A stretch of 64,000 bases of DNA. It comes from Rhodovulum adriaticum (GTDB lineage Bacteria; Pseudomonadota; Alphaproteobacteria; Rhodobacterales; Rhodobacteraceae). The position numbers were made by a program, and so were the translations under genes. The stretch spans positions 1-64,000 of the forward strand of contig NZ_SLXL01000007.1 of assembly GCF_004345735.1 (NCBI RefSeq), given 5' to 3'. The notes under the pieces are model-generated. The model saw nothing but the letters and a program-made list of their open reading frames with translations, was not told the DNA's origin and did no database searches. Shown piece after piece: positions 1 through 7,972 of the stretch (its first letter is position 1; every line of letters starts with the position of its first letter).

Positions 1-2
1 AA

Positions 3-80
3 GAGTGGCACAGCTTCCTCGAAGACTTCGTCGCCGAACCCGACATCATCGCCCGCGTCAAGGACCAGCCGCTGCGGTAA
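3..80 (+). CDS. 3' end of an unidentified gene, possibly a transposase (partial)
   Basis: Only the last 25 codons and a TAA stop are in the window; the peptide ends in ARVKDQPLR. I do not recognise the family. The stop lies about 15 bases from the point where cas1 homology on the other strand ends abruptly (near 96). That spacing fits a transposase gene ending just inside an insertion-sequence terminus, so an IS inserted in cas1 is the simplest reading. A plain deletion joining two unrelated genes is the alternative. The assignment rests on position only. Confidence 0.3.
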   Translation, partial: EWHSFLEDFVAEPDIIARVKDQPLR

Positions 81-95
81 AAACCGGGGGCTTAC

Positions 96-419
96 GGCCC
101 AAGCCTGTTTGCGCATGGGCAATGTCGCCTCGGCCTGCGCGCGAAATCTCTCGGCTTGGGCATGATGACCGTTCAACGGTAGAACTACAGCCACGGGCGT
201 GAAGGCGGGCCCGAGCACCATGACGGGCACTTGCCGCGCTGCAAGTTCGGACAGGGCGGTGTTAGACCACATCAACCCAGGGCTAGCGGCCAGCACCGCC
301 TCAATGTCCGCAAGGCCGATGCGTCCCGCTTCGGTTCCGCCTTCATCGACCGCGAGAAACCCGCGGCGCTTGTGCACGGCAAGCCCCGTGCGGCTCAGTT
401 CCACAATGCGTCCAACCAT
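96..419 (-). pseudogene. cas1: cas1 fragment (N-terminal ~108 codons only)
   Basis: Cas1 is the integrase of CRISPR spacer acquisition. Translation starts at an ATG (419-417) with a strong AGGAGG ribosome site, 42 bases downstream of the cas9 stop, as expected for a II-C cas9-cas1-cas2 operon. The peptide shows the type II Cas1 N-terminus: IVELSRTGLAVHKRRGFLAV, then the IGLADIEAVL segment, WSNTALSELAARQVPVMVLG and the LPLNGHHAQAERFRAQ motif. Similarity stops at AWA, where the QIVxAKI-type helix should follow. The catalytic C-terminal domain and cas2 are absent from the window. The frame stays open to the window edge but no longer reads as Cas1. The fragment cannot support spacer acquisition. 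Confidence 0.8.
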
Positions 420-461
420 GACGACCTCCTTTTGGTGGAGCCCGACAGGCTGGCCTGATGA

Positions 462-3400
462 TCAGATCACTCCGTGCGGCACGATCCTCACCCGCCCCAA
501 TTCATCAACGCGTACCCGTCGCGCACGGCGTTTCCGCAAAACATCATAGGCCACAGCTTCCCATCCTTGTTCTCCGTCGCGTTGCTTGTCGCGATCGCTG
601 AAGGGGATAGCAAGGTTTGCGCCGACCAAACGCACATTCTTGTTGGTGGGGCTGTCTGGAATGGAGCGAACAACCTTGATCGTGTTCGTGCCAGGGATCA
701 CCGCCTTTTCCTTGGGATCCCACTGGAACAACTGCAAAGTGTCGTACTTGTAGAGTCGCATTATTAGGCGGGCTTCTGGGTAGACTTCTTTCCATTGCCT
801 ATCTTTGCAAGACGCGGCCTCCCAGACCCGCGTTCCATGGTGAAACCACCGCCCGTCCGGGCTTTCCAGAATGTCGACAAAGGCGTTCTCTCCGGGAATC
901 AACCACTTGTAAGGTTCATTCTCGCGGGGGTGGCCCATCCTGCCATCAACCGGCATTGCTGTATTGTCCATAACTAGAAGTCGGATGCGCTGATGGCCCG
1001 TACGATCACTCCACTCCCTCAAAGCAGCTTCGCGCGCCTTTTTGTCATCGCGTTTGCCTTCAGTGGCATTCAGGAGCTCTTGTCGAAGCCGTTCGTCTCG
1101 GACTTGTCCGATTTCGTCCTTTGAGAGATCGATCACGGGCTTGCGTTTAACCAGGTTCCCTATTGTCCGAGCCGCTTGGTTCTCGGGATTGTCTTGGACA
1201 ATCCCATAAGCGTTGTCTTCGTGAAGGCGTCCATTCACTGTGCTAGGAATGTGCTTCTCACCCCTCTCCCGTCGGGCCATTGCCTCGCGTTTCGTGATGG
1301 GCCGGTCCGGACGGTGGCTGACATTGAGCTTGGCAACCCTCGCCAGCACTTGATCGCGATATTCGGGGAACGGCTCGGGTGGGTCAGGAAGGAGGCGGTC
1401 TAGTTCTTCTGTCCCGTGCCGGCGCGCCTGGGTCTGTAACATCTGGATCGTGCGCCGGTCGATTACGCCAACTACAGCGGCATCGAGGGCGTGGTGGCGG
1501 TGATCGTCACGGGTTTTCGCGTTGTGGCCTGGAAGGTTTCGGAACCACCGTCGTCGCAGCATTGCTGTCATTCGCCCTGTAGGCATCCAGATGTTCGAGG
1601 TTCCGTCCTTCGGGAACAGCGCCTCGGCATAGGCGCGCACCACCTTTGCCAGATATCCGGTCGCGTGCAGTTGCCGGTCTTCGAAGCCCCTTTGCTCCTG
1701 CCACTTGTGCAGGGCTCCGGGCAGGAAACGCCACAGTTTCCTCGCCATCCCCGGCGCCCCCTTCACACGCTCGATGATAGCGTTAAGTTCCTCGCCTGAC
1801 CAGGCGTCGCCGGGCGCGCGCTTGCGCTTAATCCGGTTTGCGGCACGGAAGCAGACGGTTTTGTTGGCAGGGCTGTCGTCGAACGTATCCTCGAAAGGCA
1901 GGATATGGTCAATCTCGACCTCGTCGGAGTGGAGTTGTGTAAGGCTGATGGGTTTGCCCGAATAAGGGCAAAGGCGGTCGGCAGGCGTCTTGCCCAACTC
2001 CTCCCAGAGGCGCATCCGCATGAACCGGTCGCCCGCTCGCGCCCGCGGGGCGAGGATGCCACCTTCCTCCAGCTCCTCGCGCCACGCGTCGTTGCGCTTT
2101 GTGTTCTTCCTGATCTCGGCGTCAATCTCGTTCAGTTCGCGCGCGGATTTTGCCATGTCGCGTGTGGTCTCGATCACGACCTGATCCGGCTTGCCGTAGC
2201 GGTCAATGAGAGCGTTCATGACCCGCCGAAACTGGCCTAGTGCGATGTGGACCGTCGGGTTTGCGATCTTACCGAACCTGATTTCGGGCGGATCGTCGGG
2301 ATTTCCGGTACCTGTGCCGAGCATTCGCTGAAGAGCCGTTAGCTCGTAATATCGTGGCAGGCGCAGCAGCCCGGGATCGCCTTCCGATCGCAGGTCAGAA
2401 TGGTGCAGGGCGACGCCATCGCCGAACAGACCACGCTCGCTAGCTCGCTCTATCGCAGCGCTGTAGACGATGACCTCCTCGCGCATTGCCTGAACAATCG
2501 CACGCGTGGCCCGCAGCCCGAGCATGAGGTGGCCGGGCGGGAGGGTGACCTTTTCAACATTTGCGGCGGCATCAGGAGCCAGCCCAACCCAGTTTTCCAG
2601 CCTGCCGCGCGTGCGCTCGGGATTTGCAGTGACCGCCAAGATCTTGAGCAATAGCAACCGGCGTCGTGGATCGATCTTGTGCCAGCTATCGGCCAGAGGA
2701 GCAGGGTTCTTTTTCGTGCCGACGGCGAGACGCGCTGCAGTGGCGTTGTGGGCAATCTCCTTCAGCCCGCCCTTTTCAAGATTGATCTCAGTTCCCGCGG
2801 GAATCTTCAATGTCCTTCGCAAGCCGGCCCACGTCAGCTTCTCGCCTGCCATCAGGTGGTTCATCAGAAGATCGCGCTTTTCCTGATCAAGAGGGAGCTC
2901 TCCCCTCTCGTCCAGAAACCGCATCATATTGAGTTGCTGGAGAATCAGGAATTCCTGCGCCAGCGGATGCCATTTCGGGAGGCGTTCATCGTCTGGAAAG
3001 AAGGTGCAGCGGCCTGGCTTTACGGGTTTCAGGGGCCGTTGGAAAAACAACGTGTCCCGAATCTTTTCTCGTGCCTCTTTGGTCAGATTGGGATGGTGCC
3101 GGGCCTGCATGCGCCAGATATGATCGAACTCGGCTTCAAGCATGGCGCGCGTCGGGTAGAAGTCATAGCTGATCTTGGCGCCCTCGCCTGCGGGCCTGAT
3201 CCGAACGGGGTCGCCATTTCCATGACGCTCTGCGAGCCATGCGCCGTACGTTGGCGCGCCAGTGTCGGCCAGCTTCTCACGAAGTGCCTTTGCCGCATCC
3301 GCGATCTTGCCTGCGTCGTCCTCGTTCGTCCGATTGGCCTTGCGATTGCTCTTGAACCCTCTGTGCTTAGACATGTGCCAGATGGCTCGCCCGAGATCGT

Positions 3401-3746
3401 GCAGCTCTGCTCGGTCTCGGGCGACGCGATCGCGTGCGCGGTAGGGATCGATCCGGAAGAAGCGGGCGCGCCCTTCGACGTCGTCCGCTGGCGGCATCAG
3501 CCCGTGCGCCACGAGCCGCCCTTCCAGTTCGACTCCCCGCTTCTTTCTGCGGTCGATCTGCCGTCGTTGCTGGCGCGGATACCGACGTCCAAGCGCATTG
3601 GACTCGCGCGACTGAGGATCTCGGCCTGTTGGGAAGATGCGTGCTCCGAGGTCGAGCAGCTCAGTTGGGGTTCGGCCTTTGTCGTCTATGCGGAAGACTG
3701 CCCACCCGAGAGAACCAGAACCAATATCAAATGCAAAACGCTTCAT
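462..3746 (-). CDS. cas9: Cas9, RNA-guided endonuclease (type II-C-like, 1094 aa)
   Basis: Cas9 is a DNA endonuclease guided by crRNA and tracrRNA. Domains in order: RuvC-I (FDIGSGSLGW, catalytic D7); an arginine-rich bridge helix (about residues 45-72); a REC lobe; RuvC-II (VVIETTRD, E526); HNH (EIDHILPFEDTFDD, D613 and H614, with the expected Asn in SPANK); RuvC-III (HHALDAAVV, H751 and D755); then a C-terminal WED/PAM-interacting region containing RLIMRLYKYDTLQL. All nuclease residues are present, so it should cut both strands. The length and the compact REC lobe fit subtype II-C. I chose ATG 3746; an in-frame GTG at 3755 is possible, and neither has a clear Shine-Dalgarno. Downstream cas1 is broken and no array is in the window, so guides would have to come from elsewhere. 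It lies head-to-head with a Tn7-like operon, 1.4 kb from tnsA. Confidence 0.95.
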   Translation of the reverse strand: MKRFAFDIGSGSLGWAVFRIDDKGRTPTELLDLGARIFPTGRDPQSRESNALGRRYPRQQRRQIDRRKKRGVELEGRLVAHGLMPPADDVEGRARFFRIDPYRARDRVARDRAELHDLGRAIWHMSKHRGFKSNRKANRTNEDDAGKIADAAKALREKLADTGAPTYGAWLAERHGNGDPVRIRPAGEGAKISYDFYPTRAMLEAEFDHIWRMQARHHPNLTKEAREKIRDTLFFQRPLKPVKPGRCTFFPDDERLPKWHPLAQEFLILQQLNMMRFLDERGELPLDQEKRDLLMNHLMAGEKLTWAGLRRTLKIPAGTEINLEKGGLKEIAHNATAARLAVGTKKNPAPLADSWHKIDPRRRLLLLKILAVTANPERTRGRLENWVGLAPDAAANVEKVTLPPGHLMLGLRATRAIVQAMREEVIVYSAAIERASERGLFGDGVALHHSDLRSEGDPGLLRLPRYYELTALQRMLGTGTGNPDDPPEIRFGKIANPTVHIALGQFRRVMNALIDRYGKPDQVVIETTRDMAKSARELNEIDAEIRKNTKRNDAWREELEEGGILAPRARAGDRFMRMRLWEELGKTPADRLCPYSGKPISLTQLHSDEVEIDHILPFEDTFDDSPANKTVCFRAANRIKRKRAPGDAWSGEELNAIIERVKGAPGMARKLWRFLPGALHKWQEQRGFEDRQLHATGYLAKVVRAYAEALFPKDGTSNIWMPTGRMTAMLRRRWFRNLPGHNAKTRDDHRHHALDAAVVGVIDRRTIQMLQTQARRHGTEELDRLLPDPPEPFPEYRDQVLARVAKLNVSHRPDRPITKREAMARRERGEKHIPSTVNGRLHEDNAYGIVQDNPENQAARTIGNLVKRKPVIDLSKDEIGQVRDERLRQELLNATEGKRDDKKAREAALREWSDRTGHQRIRLLVMDNTAMPVDGRMGHPRENEPYKWLIPGENAFVDILESPDGRWFHHGTRVWEAASCKDRQWKEVYPEARLIMRLYKYDTLQLFQWDPKEKAVIPGTNTIKVVRSIPDSPTNKNVRLVGANLAIPFSDRDKQRDGEQGWEAVAYDVLRKRRARRVRVDELGRVRIVPHGVI

Positions 3747-3770
3747 AACGCACACACGATCACTTTAGAC

Positions 3771-3800
3771 TTGTCATGGCATGTTACACTGAATTATTCT
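3771..3800 (+). promoter_or_regulatory. Candidate sigma-70 promoter for the tracrRNA-like transcript
   Basis: TTGTCA (3771-3776) matches the -35 consensus at 5 of 6 positions. TATTCT (3795-3800) matches the -10 at 4 of 6, with an 18-base spacer. Transcription would begin around 3806, just before the putative anti-repeat. It lies in the cas9 5' region and reads away from cas9. Confidence 0.4.
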
Positions 3801-3805
3801 ATAGC

Positions 3806-3892
3806 CCTAGCAGAAGAAGCGGCGTGGTCTTTCTCGCGATAAGGTTTAGACCACACCATAGGGGCAGGCTGCGGCCTGCCCCAATTCTTGAG
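3806..3892 (+). ncRNA. Candidate tracrRNA for Cas9
   Basis: A stretch of about 87 bases, divergent from cas9, has the layout of a short II-C tracrRNA. First comes an anti-repeat-like segment (about 3808-3840, CTAGCAGAAGAAGCGGCGTG…CTCGCGAT). Then comes ATAAGGTTTAGACC (3839-3852), which resembles the ATAAGGCTAGTCC nexus of known tracrRNAs and folds as GGT-TTAG-ACC. Last is a perfect 9-bp hairpin, GGGGCAGGC-TGCG-GCCTGCCCC (3860-3881), followed by AATTCTT as a weak terminator. A second fold, GTGGTCT pairing with AGACCAC, is also possible. No CRISPR repeat is in the window to test against the anti-repeat, so the call rests on position and shape. Confidence 0.55.
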
Positions 3893-4848
3893 ATATTTAA
3901 AGAATGACAGGCTGTTAGCGCCGCTCGAGCGGGAATGCCATCTGGATCTGGACCTGGTCAGGCCGTGGCGGATGCTGATCTCTAAGAGCTTCTTGTATGC
4001 AATTCGGGGATTCCTCATGGGTCGGGAGCAGGGCTCCGAGACAACCTTGAGATGCTAAATCAGGCTGCCCGCGATGGGCCGCACTTGAAACCTTTCAATG
4101 GCGAACGGCCTTGCCGACCTCCACGACGTTCGTGGTTATCCTCAACAAGGTTGGCGCGAGTGACCCCAATCTACACCCGCGCCTCGTCCTGACACGCCGC
4201 AGGGCCATCCCGGTCCCTCCCGCTACCTTTTGTGCCCCTGCGACCGCCTGACACAGTTTTTTGCATTGTCAGCGTGTTGAAGGCCGCCTTTCGATGACCC
4301 ATGTGGTTCGGCATGAAGTTGATCCTGAATACCACGCCCACCGCCCTGCGGTTGATAGGCACGCCGATACGCTGATCCGTTCCGGATCGGGTATCGGCTG
4401 CGCGGGATCACGACTCCCACACAGAAAATCGATCGAACCGAGTCGGGGGCAAAGCCCTGCGGGCGGTCTTGGAGCCGAGTGATTCTCGGGCCGGATGCGT
4501 CATGCGCGGTGAGATTTCTTGACGCCGATCCGGCTGGGACGCGTTTTCGCATCTTTTTTGCCGTGTGCGTCAGAAGGCGTTTGGGGCCGCAGATCCGGGA
4601 GTGGTTGTGGGGTGAGAAAAAGCGGGGGGCTATATCTATGGCTATCGGCACGTCCTTCCAAGAGCGAAGAGGTAAAGAATAGGCTATTTTCGCAAACATA
4701 TGAAAAATATGGCGAAAAACTTTAAATGCCGAACATTTGGCGCTAAGTCCCGACAGCCGGTCGTGAAGGGACCCGGCGATCTGGACCAAGGCGCAGGCAA
4801 GCGCGCGAAAGGAGGATATCGATGACGAGTTAGAGCCGAAAAAGAAAA

Positions 4849-4876
4849 CACTCGATCCGCTCCAACGGACCGAGTG
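4849..4876. repeat. Imperfect hairpin, CACTCG…CGAGTG
   Basis: CACTCG (4849-4854) and CCG (4857-4859) pair with CGG (4866-4868) and CGAGTG (4871-4876) around a six-base loop. No T-tract follows, so it is a weak terminator candidate at best. It lies about 270 bases upstream of tnsA. Confidence 0.4.
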
Positions 4877-4930
4877 CTTCAAAACCAGGGCAGGTCGGAA
4901 CCAACCCCACTAAGCTGTTCGGGATATAGC

Positions 4931-4948
4931 AAATCCGGCTCCGGATTT
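4931..4948. repeat. Perfect 18-base palindrome AAATCCGG-CT-CCGGATTT
   Basis: The 8-bp arms are exact. Together with further CCGGAT copies near 4987, 5017 and 5032, it could be a binding site for a regulator of the tns operon or a transposase site. The sequence shows only the symmetry. Confidence 0.45.
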
Positions 4949-5142
4949 CAACGCCGACTGCCCTCACAGACCGTTCACCCAGGTCCCGGATGCAACCGGG
5001 ATCCGGGTGGCGTGTGCCGGATCACCGGCCTGCCGGATCGCGTCGCGGTCGGCTGCCACACGTCATCATTCCGGCGCGCTGACGATTTTTGCCGCCGCCC
5101 AATCCCGGGCGGCAGGCGGATTAATCTGATGAGGAGAACACC

Positions 5143-5817
5143 ATGTCTCACAATCTGATCGAGGGCATTCAGCTGCCCGATCCCAGTCTCGCACAGCGGA
5201 AGGTGCCGTGGGGCACGCGGTTCCACTTCACCGGCCAGATCGTTCTCGGGGACGGTCCCGGCCGGGTCGTGCGGACCGAAAGCCATACCGAGTTCACTTG
5301 CTGCCTGTGCCTGGCGTCCCGCCCGGAAACTGCGAAGATCCATGAGCAGGTCGCGTTCGAGTGGCATGACGCCGATGGTGTTGTTCGGACCCATTACATC
5401 GACTTCCTCGTCGAGCAGACCGACGGGCAGCGGGTCGCCTATACCGTCCGGCCCGAAGCACGGGTTTCGGAGCGGTTTCTCGACGAGGTACGCCAGGTGG
5501 CACGGCAGATCCGTGCGAGCGGGTTCGCAAACGACCTTCGCCTGCTCACCGACAAGGATTTCGACCAGACCGAGCGGTTCAACGCCAAGCTTCTCCACTC
5601 GGTGCGGCAGCCCGACCCCGAGGCGGATGCAGCTGCACGGAAGATCGTCGGCGACCTGCGCGGGATCGCCCCGCTGGCGCGGCTCGCCGACGAAATCGCC
5701 CTGGAGGCGCGTGGCTTCCGCGCCCTCGTGCGCCTCATCCGGTCGGGCCATCTGCGGTTGGTGAACCATGAACGGATCCGCCCGGCTGCGCAGGTCTTCA
5801 AGGGAGGGCTTGTCTGA
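5143..5817 (+). CDS. tnsA: TnsA-like transposon endonuclease
   Basis: TnsA cuts the 5' strands at the ends of Tn7-like elements so that the transposon is fully excised rather than copied. The 224-residue protein has the TnsA N-terminal nuclease layout: RTESHTEF (around E46-E50), HEQVAFEW, then THYIDFLV with D87, and VAYTVRP at 98-104. The usual (E/Q)-x-K of the PD-(D/E)xK core reads T-V-R here, so catalysis is not assured; VxVRP variants occur in TnsA-like proteins as I recall them. The start is ATG with GAGGAG eight bases upstream. The stop overlaps the tnsB start (ATGA). A 103-base internal segment (5363-5465) recurs at 11167-11269. Confidence 0.8.
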   Translation: MSHNLIEGIQLPDPSLAQRKVPWGTRFHFTGQIVLGDGPGRVVRTESHTEFTCCLCLASRPETAKIHEQVAFEWHDADGVVRTHYIDFLVEQTDGQRVAYTVRPEARVSERFLDEVRQVARQIRASGFANDLRLLTDKDFDQTERFNAKLLHSVRQPDPEADAAARKIVGDLRGIAPLARLADEIALEARGFRALVRLIRSGHLRLVNHERIRPAAQVFKGGLV

Positions 5818-7970
5818 TGGATATCGAATTCAACCCGGAAGGCGCGCGCTATGCCTTCGGTGCGTTCGACCGCATCACCATCAATGGCGAGGCCTGGCGC
5901 ATGACCTACGAGAAGGAGGACGGCTATGTTCTCACGATGGTGGATGGCGCGCAGTTGTCCCAGGACTTCTCGCATGAACAGCTCAGCCGCCTGGGTAACA
6001 TGGGGCGCATTCGCGTCGATCACCGCTACTATCACCCGGATTCTGCGGCTCGTCGCCTGAGGGTGGCCGCGCCGCTGATCGCGACGCTCGGCGAGATGCA
6101 GCGCGCGCGTCTGGTCAAGCGGAGCGCCTATGTGCAGGCGTTTCTCGAGCTGGAGCGGAAAGGTCTGCTCAAGCGCACCGATGCGTCCATCACGGCCAGC
6201 ACGCTTGCCCTGAAAGGGACCGCGATGGGCTACGCGGCCCGGAACCTCAACCCTTCGGGCAAGGACAAGCCCGGTTGGTCCGCCAATCTCGCCAATGCGC
6301 CTTCGGCCCGTACCCTGCGTGCCTGGGTCAAGGCCTACGAGGAATTTGGTGAAGGCGGTCTTGTCGACGCCATGCACCGGAAGGGTAATCGCGGACGTCA
6401 GCTGGCCCCCGAGGAGCAGGGGCTGATGATGAAGGAGGTTCGCCGGTACCTCGGCGAAGAACGCCTGAGCCAGAAACAGGTCCATGAAAACGTTATCGGC
6501 GCCTTCACGGTGCACAATGCCGAGCGGCAGAAAGAGGGGCGTCCGCCCCTGACCATTCCCAGCCGGGAAACCGTGCGCCGTGCGATCCACAGCCTCGATG
6601 CCTACGCGGTCGAGCGGGCGCGGAAGGGGGAAGGTGCAGCGCGCAAAAAGTTCCGCCCAGTTGGTGCCGGGATCGAGTTGACCCGTCCCCTCGAGCGCGT
6701 CGAAATCGACGAGTGGACGATCGACCTGATCTCCCTCATGCACTCGACCGGGCTGGTCGACCTGCTGTCGGAGGAGGAGCTTCAGGCCCTGGGGCTGGAC
6801 GGGAAGAAGAGCCGCTGGTTCCTGACCGTTGCGATGTGCGCGACGACCCGGTGCATCGTCGGGATGACGATGAGCCGTACTCCTGGCGCGGAGGCCGCGC
6901 TCCAGACCCTCGAGATGGTCGTCTCGGACAAGGGACGCTGGTCCGACGCCGTCGGGGCCCTTGGGTTCTGGAGCATGTCGGGGCTGCCCGAACTGATCGT
7001 TACCGATGCCGGCCGCGCCTTCAATTCGGAGCTCTTCAGGTTCGCCTGCAGTGATTTGGGTATCGCGTCGGAAATCACCGTGGCCGGCTTTCCCGAACTC
7101 CGGGGGCGGATCGAGCGCGTGTTCAACACCATGTCGATGCATCTGCTTCCGCGTCTCAGTGGCCGGACCTTCTCGGATGTCGCCACCAAGGGGGACAGCG
7201 ACCCGGCCAAGCGGGCCGCGTTGACGGTCGAGGATCTGACCTTCGCCCTGGTCCGCTGGGTGGTCGATATCTATCACAACATGCCGCATGATGGCCTCGG
7301 CGGGGAAACCCCGGCCGCATGCTGGAAGCGTCTCGAAAAGCAATGGGGCGTTCAGCCGCCGCCGGACATGCGCCGCATGCGCCTGGTCTTCGGGCGCCGC
7401 ATGGCCCGCGTTCTCGACAAGGAGGGCATCACCATCCTTGGGGTCCGGTACCATTCCGAACGCCTGGGGCAGGCCATGATCGCCAAGGGCCCGCACACCG
7501 TGCCGGTCCGCTGGCATCCCAAGGATATCGGGACGATCGAGGTCTGCCTTGGCAAGGAGTGGTTCGGGGTGCCCGCCGTCGAAGACGGGCTGGACGGTGT
7601 TCCGGCGCAGACCTGGATGACGGCCTGCCGCACCGCGCGCAGCCGCAAGCCGAAGGGCAAGCTGATCGAGCGTGAGATCGTGCACGCGGCGATCAAGGAC
7701 ATCACCCGGCGCAACGAAGGCGCGATGGCGCTGACCGGCCTTCTGGTCGAGGACTGGAGCCACGAGCGGATCGAGCGGGAGGAAAAGCGCCTGTTCATCG
7801 GCTTCGAGGTCGGCGACAGCCCCAAGCCCCGCAAGGCGGAAAACGGCGTTGGCAGCATCCTCCCCGACCCGGTGGAGCCCGCAGCTCCCGCCAAGGCAAA
7901 GGCCAAGCGGCCGGCGCCCCGCAAGCGCCGCAAGGGCGGTGAGACCGGTTTCTCGATCGAGGAGGACTGA
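5817..7970 (+). CDS. tnsB: TnsB-like DDE transposase
   Basis: TnsB binds repeated sites in the transposon ends, cuts the 3' strands and joins them to the target. The 717-residue protein has N-terminal DNA-binding helices, including LSQKQVHENVIGAF near 220. The retroviral-integrase-fold core follows, with D298 (VEIDEWTID), D397 (IVTDAGRAF) and E433 (GRIERVFNTM); the 35-residue spacing between the last two is the DD(35)E form. Next come a Mu-type beta-barrel region and a basic C-terminal tail (KAKAKRPAPRKRRKGG) that would contact TnsC. The order tnsA-tnsB-tnsC-tniQ with ATGA and 2-base junctions indicates one operon. Confidence 0.92.
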   Translation: MDIEFNPEGARYAFGAFDRITINGEAWRMTYEKEDGYVLTMVDGAQLSQDFSHEQLSRLGNMGRIRVDHRYYHPDSAARRLRVAAPLIATLGEMQRARLVKRSAYVQAFLELERKGLLKRTDASITASTLALKGTAMGYAARNLNPSGKDKPGWSANLANAPSARTLRAWVKAYEEFGEGGLVDAMHRKGNRGRQLAPEEQGLMMKEVRRYLGEERLSQKQVHENVIGAFTVHNAERQKEGRPPLTIPSRETVRRAIHSLDAYAVERARKGEGAARKKFRPVGAGIELTRPLERVEIDEWTIDLISLMHSTGLVDLLSEEELQALGLDGKKSRWFLTVAMCATTRCIVGMTMSRTPGAEAALQTLEMVVSDKGRWSDAVGALGFWSMSGLPELIVTDAGRAFNSELFRFACSDLGIASEITVAGFPELRGRIERVFNTMSMHLLPRLSGRTFSDVATKGDSDPAKRAALTVEDLTFALVRWVVDIYHNMPHDGLGGETPAACWKRLEKQWGVQPPPDMRRMRLVFGRRMARVLDKEGITILGVRYHSERLGQAMIAKGPHTVPVRWHPKDIGTIEVCLGKEWFGVPAVEDGLDGVPAQTWMTACRTARSRKPKGKLIEREIVHAAIKDITRRNEGAMALTGLLVEDWSHERIEREEKRLFIGFEVGDSPKPRKAENGVGSILPDPVEPAAPAKAKAKRPAPRKRRKGGETGFSIEED

Positions 7971-7972
7971 GC

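Larger units (their letters stand above)
3893..5142. other. 1.25-kb non-coding stretch between the tracrRNA candidate and tnsA
   Basis: No convincing gene is seen. A possible minus-strand reading frame across 4223-4882 has no family resemblance and no ribosome site. Visible items are an AT-rich patch at 4680-4740 with two TGGCG motifs 28 bases apart; a consensus AGGAGG (4810-4815) before an ATG that stops after three codons, perhaps the scar of a deleted gene; hairpins at 4849-4876 and 4931-4948; several CCGGAT repeats at 4940-5040; and a GC-rich hairpin (GCCGCCGCCC…GGGCGGCAGG, 5091-5117) just before the tnsA ribosome site. One transposon end could lie here, but I could not match it to the right-end motifs. 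Confidence 0.5.

Noticed and set aside
462-3746. Reading the RuvC-HNH protein as an IscB/OMEGA nuclease
   Set aside because: At ~1,094 residues with a bridge helix, REC lobe and C-terminal PAM-interacting region it has full Cas9 architecture, and a cas1 remnant follows it.
4223-4882. 219-codon minus-strand frame in the cas9-tns spacer
   Set aside because: The composition and content look like random translation; no motif, no Shine-Dalgarno, and it crosses the AT-rich patch and hairpins.
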